Part shown: piece after piece, positions 62,435 through 64,000 of the stretch
Layout: each line of letters begins with the position of its first letter
Position numbering within the stretch: position 1 is the first letter of the stretch
NCBI GenBank assembly: GCA_965262665.1
Contig: CBDHFR010000004.1
Location: 3,100,001 to 3,164,000 of the forward strand
From: CBDBND01 sp965262665
GTDB lineage: Bacteria > Pseudomonadota > Alphaproteobacteria > Rhodospirillales > Rhodospirillaceae
Length of the DNA stretch: 64,000 nucleotides
Reading direction: 5' to 3'
Translations under genes and position numbers: made by a program
The notes under the pieces: model-generated
Told to the model about the DNA's origin: nothing
The model's input: only the letters and a program-made list of their open reading frames with translations
Databases searched by the model: none

Positions 62435-63630
62435 CAGCTTGTGTCCTTCAACGGTCGTGCCATTGGAACGACCGTTCCAATGGCATCGTTCGCGAGATAC
62501 CCGGCCCACCGCCCCATCAGCGTGCGGCGGCGGTCCAACAGGTCCGAGCGGGCATAGGCGCCCTCCACACCCCTCACGACATGGGCAAGGCAGGCTTCGG
62601 CAAGGTCTCTTGGTGCCTGGGCGGACTCCGAACACCAGTCTCGGAAGGTCGAACGGAAACCGTGGGGGACGGCGTCGATATCAAGATCATGCAACAGCTT
62701 GGAAAGCGTCGAAGCGGATATGGGCTTGCGTCCGGCCGGGCTCGGAAACACCAGGCCGCTGCCGTCATCCAGCGCCCGCGCTTCTTCCAGGACCTCCAGG
62801 GCCCGGCCCGATAGGGGGACGCGATGCTCGCGTCCGGTCTTCATCCGCTCACCGGGAATGGTCCATATCGCCGCCTCCATGTCGAACTCGGACCACAAGG
62901 CGTGCCGGACCTCGCCGGACCGTGCGGCGGTCAGAACCAGGAACTCGAATGCCAGCTTTACCGATAGCGAAGCCTGGGAGCCCCTTACTGCCCGGATCAC
63001 ATCGCCGGTCTCGCTGTGGTGAAGGGCTCGAAAATGCTTAGGCGTATCGCTGACTTTGGGTAACGCCGCCGCAATGGCATCGCCGGCAGGATTGTCGCCG
63101 CGATATCCTTGTGCGATCGCCCACTTCATGATCGCGCTGATGCGTTGGCGAACCCGGCGGGCGGTCTCTGCCTTTTCGGTCCATAGGGGAAGCAAGACCG
63201 CCATCACGTCCGCTGTAGTAATCGTGTCCACAGCCCTGGCGCCGAGAAGGGGAAAGGCGTATCGCCGCAGGGATGCTTCCCATTGCCTGGCGGACGTACT
63301 GCCGGTGCGCCATGTCGGCTTGTGGATTTCGATTACCGTCCGGGCGGCTTCCTCAAAGGTCGGAATATTGGGCCGCCGCCTGAGTGCCAACGGATCACCG
63401 CCAGCACGGGCCAGCTTGCGGTTCTCGAAAGCGGCCGCACGGGCTTCGGCCAGGGAGACCAGTGGATAGCCGCCAAGTCCCATGTCGCGCCGCCGTCCTT
63501 GCACAACCGTTCGCAGAACCCACGACTTTGACCCGCTCGGCTTGACCAGCAGATACAAACCATTGCCGTCGCCGTACCGCCCCGGTTTCTTCACCGCTCC
63601 AGCGAACCTTGCCGTGATTTTTCCGGCCAA
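62431..63630 (-). CDS. P4-type tyrosine recombinase (integrase)
   Basis: 399 residues: N-terminal DUF4102-type arm-binding domain (KKPGRYGDGNGLYLLVKPSG, SKSWVLRTVVQGRRRDMGLG), SAM-like core-binding domain (about 100-190), and catalytic domain with Arg in LTAARSGEVRHALW, His-x-x-Arg in VPHGFRSTFRDW, His in CLAHVVRG and the Tyr in VEGAYARSD. All five are present, so it should be active. Such enzymes integrate islands at tRNA or other conserved sites. The 5' side (63631-63708) is gene-free and probably contains the right attachment site; no matching left repeat was found by eye. Confidence 0.92.
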   Translation of the reverse strand: MAGKITARFAGAVKKPGRYGDGNGLYLLVKPSGSKSWVLRTVVQGRRRDMGLGGYPLVSLAEARAAAFENRKLARAGGDPLALRRRPNIPTFEEAARTVIEIHKPTWRTGSTSARQWEASLRRYAFPLLGARAVDTITTADVMAVLLPLWTEKAETARRVRQRISAIMKWAIAQGYRGDNPAGDAIAAALPKVSDTPKHFRALHHSETGDVIRAVRGSQASLSVKLAFEFLVLTAARSGEVRHALWSEFDMEAAIWTIPGERMKTGREHRVPLSGRALEVLEEARALDDGSGLVFPSPAGRKPISASTLSKLLHDLDIDAVPHGFRSTFRDWCSESAQAPRDLAEACLAHVVRGVEGAYARSDLLDRRRTLMGRWAGYLANDAIGTVVPMARPLKDTSW

Positions 63631-63708
63631 TTGGTGCCCTCATAAGTTACCACATCATGAGTGGGAACTTAGTGGTACTCGGTAGCACTGTCAAGCTGTC
63701 AGAAAAGA

Positions 63709-64000
63709 ATGAACACATTGATTCTAAACAAGAATATAGCATTCCTTAGAATACAGTGGATATACCAAGCAGGGACGGATGCTCCCTACAACGGGGCTCT
63801 GGCCGACGTTGGCGCGCCCGGTGAATTTGATTCCTTTGTTGTCGGATGGCCCCAGGTGATTCGCTGGAACGACGGGTCGTGGCGCATGTATTACCACTCA
63901 GTCGACCCTGGTCAGGGGTATGTTTTGGCCTGGGCGGAGTCAGACGACGGTTTTCGCTGGGAAAAGCGCGGTCCCATTTTTGGCCGCGGTCCCAAAGGCC
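63709..64000 (+). CDS. Glycosidase-like five-bladed beta-propeller (GH43/GH32 type), partial
   Basis: From ATG 63709 the frame runs off the window: MNTLILNKNIAFLRIQWIYQ, then YNGALADVGAPGEFDSFVVG, WPQVIRWNDGSWRMYYHSVD and YVLAWAESDDGFRWEKRGPI. D-V-G-x-P-G-x-F-D-S ... W-R-M-Y-Y-H and S-D-D-G-x-x-W are repeats of the GH43/GH32-like propeller. The first 20 residues look unlike a normal start (no signal peptide) and may come from the island edge, so the gene could be 5'-truncated. Confidence 0.65.
   Translation, partial: MNTLILNKNIAFLRIQWIYQAGTDAPYNGALADVGAPGEFDSFVVGWPQVIRWNDGSWRMYYHSVDPGQGYVLAWAESDDGFRWEKRGPIFGRGPKG

Overview
The window looks like chromosome of an alphaproteobacterium of Rhodospirillales type. 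The evidence is the housekeeping gene order and protein character: thrS-infC-rpmI-rplT-pheS-pheT-lepA, guaA-rsmB-guaB-rlmE-ppx and ihfB-lapA-pyrF-trpF. There are no rRNA genes and no CRISPR array. Two tRNA genes are present, Ser-GGA and Gln-CTG. The dominant feature is heavy insertion-sequence load with many broken genes. At least ten genes carry in-frame stops, indels, IS insertions or IS-linked truncations. This pattern fits a lineage under relaxed selection, such as a recently host-restricted one, but that is inference.

Layout. 0-11.6 kb: two sugar transferases (the second broken by a TGA), then an intact translation block (ThrRS, IF3 with an ATA start, L35, L20, PheRS alpha and beta, LepA) and a convergent small membrane protein. 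11.7-13.1 kb: tRNA-Ser and a chimera of ISAs1-type and IS5-type remnants. 13.1-27.2 kb: a catabolic cluster on the minus strand with two IclR regulators, an alpha/beta hydrolase, two SDR dehydrogenases, HyuB and HyuA (hydantoinase/oxoprolinase superfamily), a Rieske oxygenase, and a FAD monooxygenase fused to a methyltransferase. The fusion gene has been cut into three by two IS630-type insertions. An Asp/Glu-racemase-like gene start lies beyond on the plus strand. 27.2-35.5 kb: IS copies and gene fragments (ExeA/MshM-like ATPase, TPR protein, methyltransferase, split alpha/beta hydrolase, PhyH dioxygenase). 35.5-45.2 kb: guaA, a dead rsmB with an IS inside, guaB, rlmE, ppx/gppA, hydrolase, MFS transporter, tRNA-Gln. 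45.2-48.5 kb: a graveyard of IS pieces (ISNCY, IS6-end MITE-like, IS21, IS3, ISAs1) around an unrecognised ORF. 48.7-51.8 kb: a stand-alone paralogue of the fused methyltransferase, a small conserved-looking protein and a GPH-type transporter whose last codons come from an IS. 53.1-55.2 kb: ihfB, lapA, pyrF, trpF. 55.2-58.7 kb: two intact IS6-type elements, one IS6 remnant, a lipoprotein stub and an SPFH/Band-7 protein. 58.7-63.7 kb: a probable integrative element with a P4-type tyrosine integrase, a repeat-containing protein split by a stop, AlpA, a ParB-like protein and an IS91-type HUH transposase. 63.7 kb to the end: start of a glycosidase-like beta-propeller gene.

The most unusual theme is the state of the IS copies. 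Three unrelated families (two IS630-type, one ISAs1-type) each occur in three copies. Each family carries a 10-bp insertion or 10-bp tandem repeat in its transposase gene, present in all copies of IS-A, in both ISAs1-type copies that keep the site, and in two of three IS-B copies. Both IS630-type families also appear to lack one catalytic Asp in every copy, which implies that defective copies were moved in trans. By contrast, both IS6-type transposases look intact.
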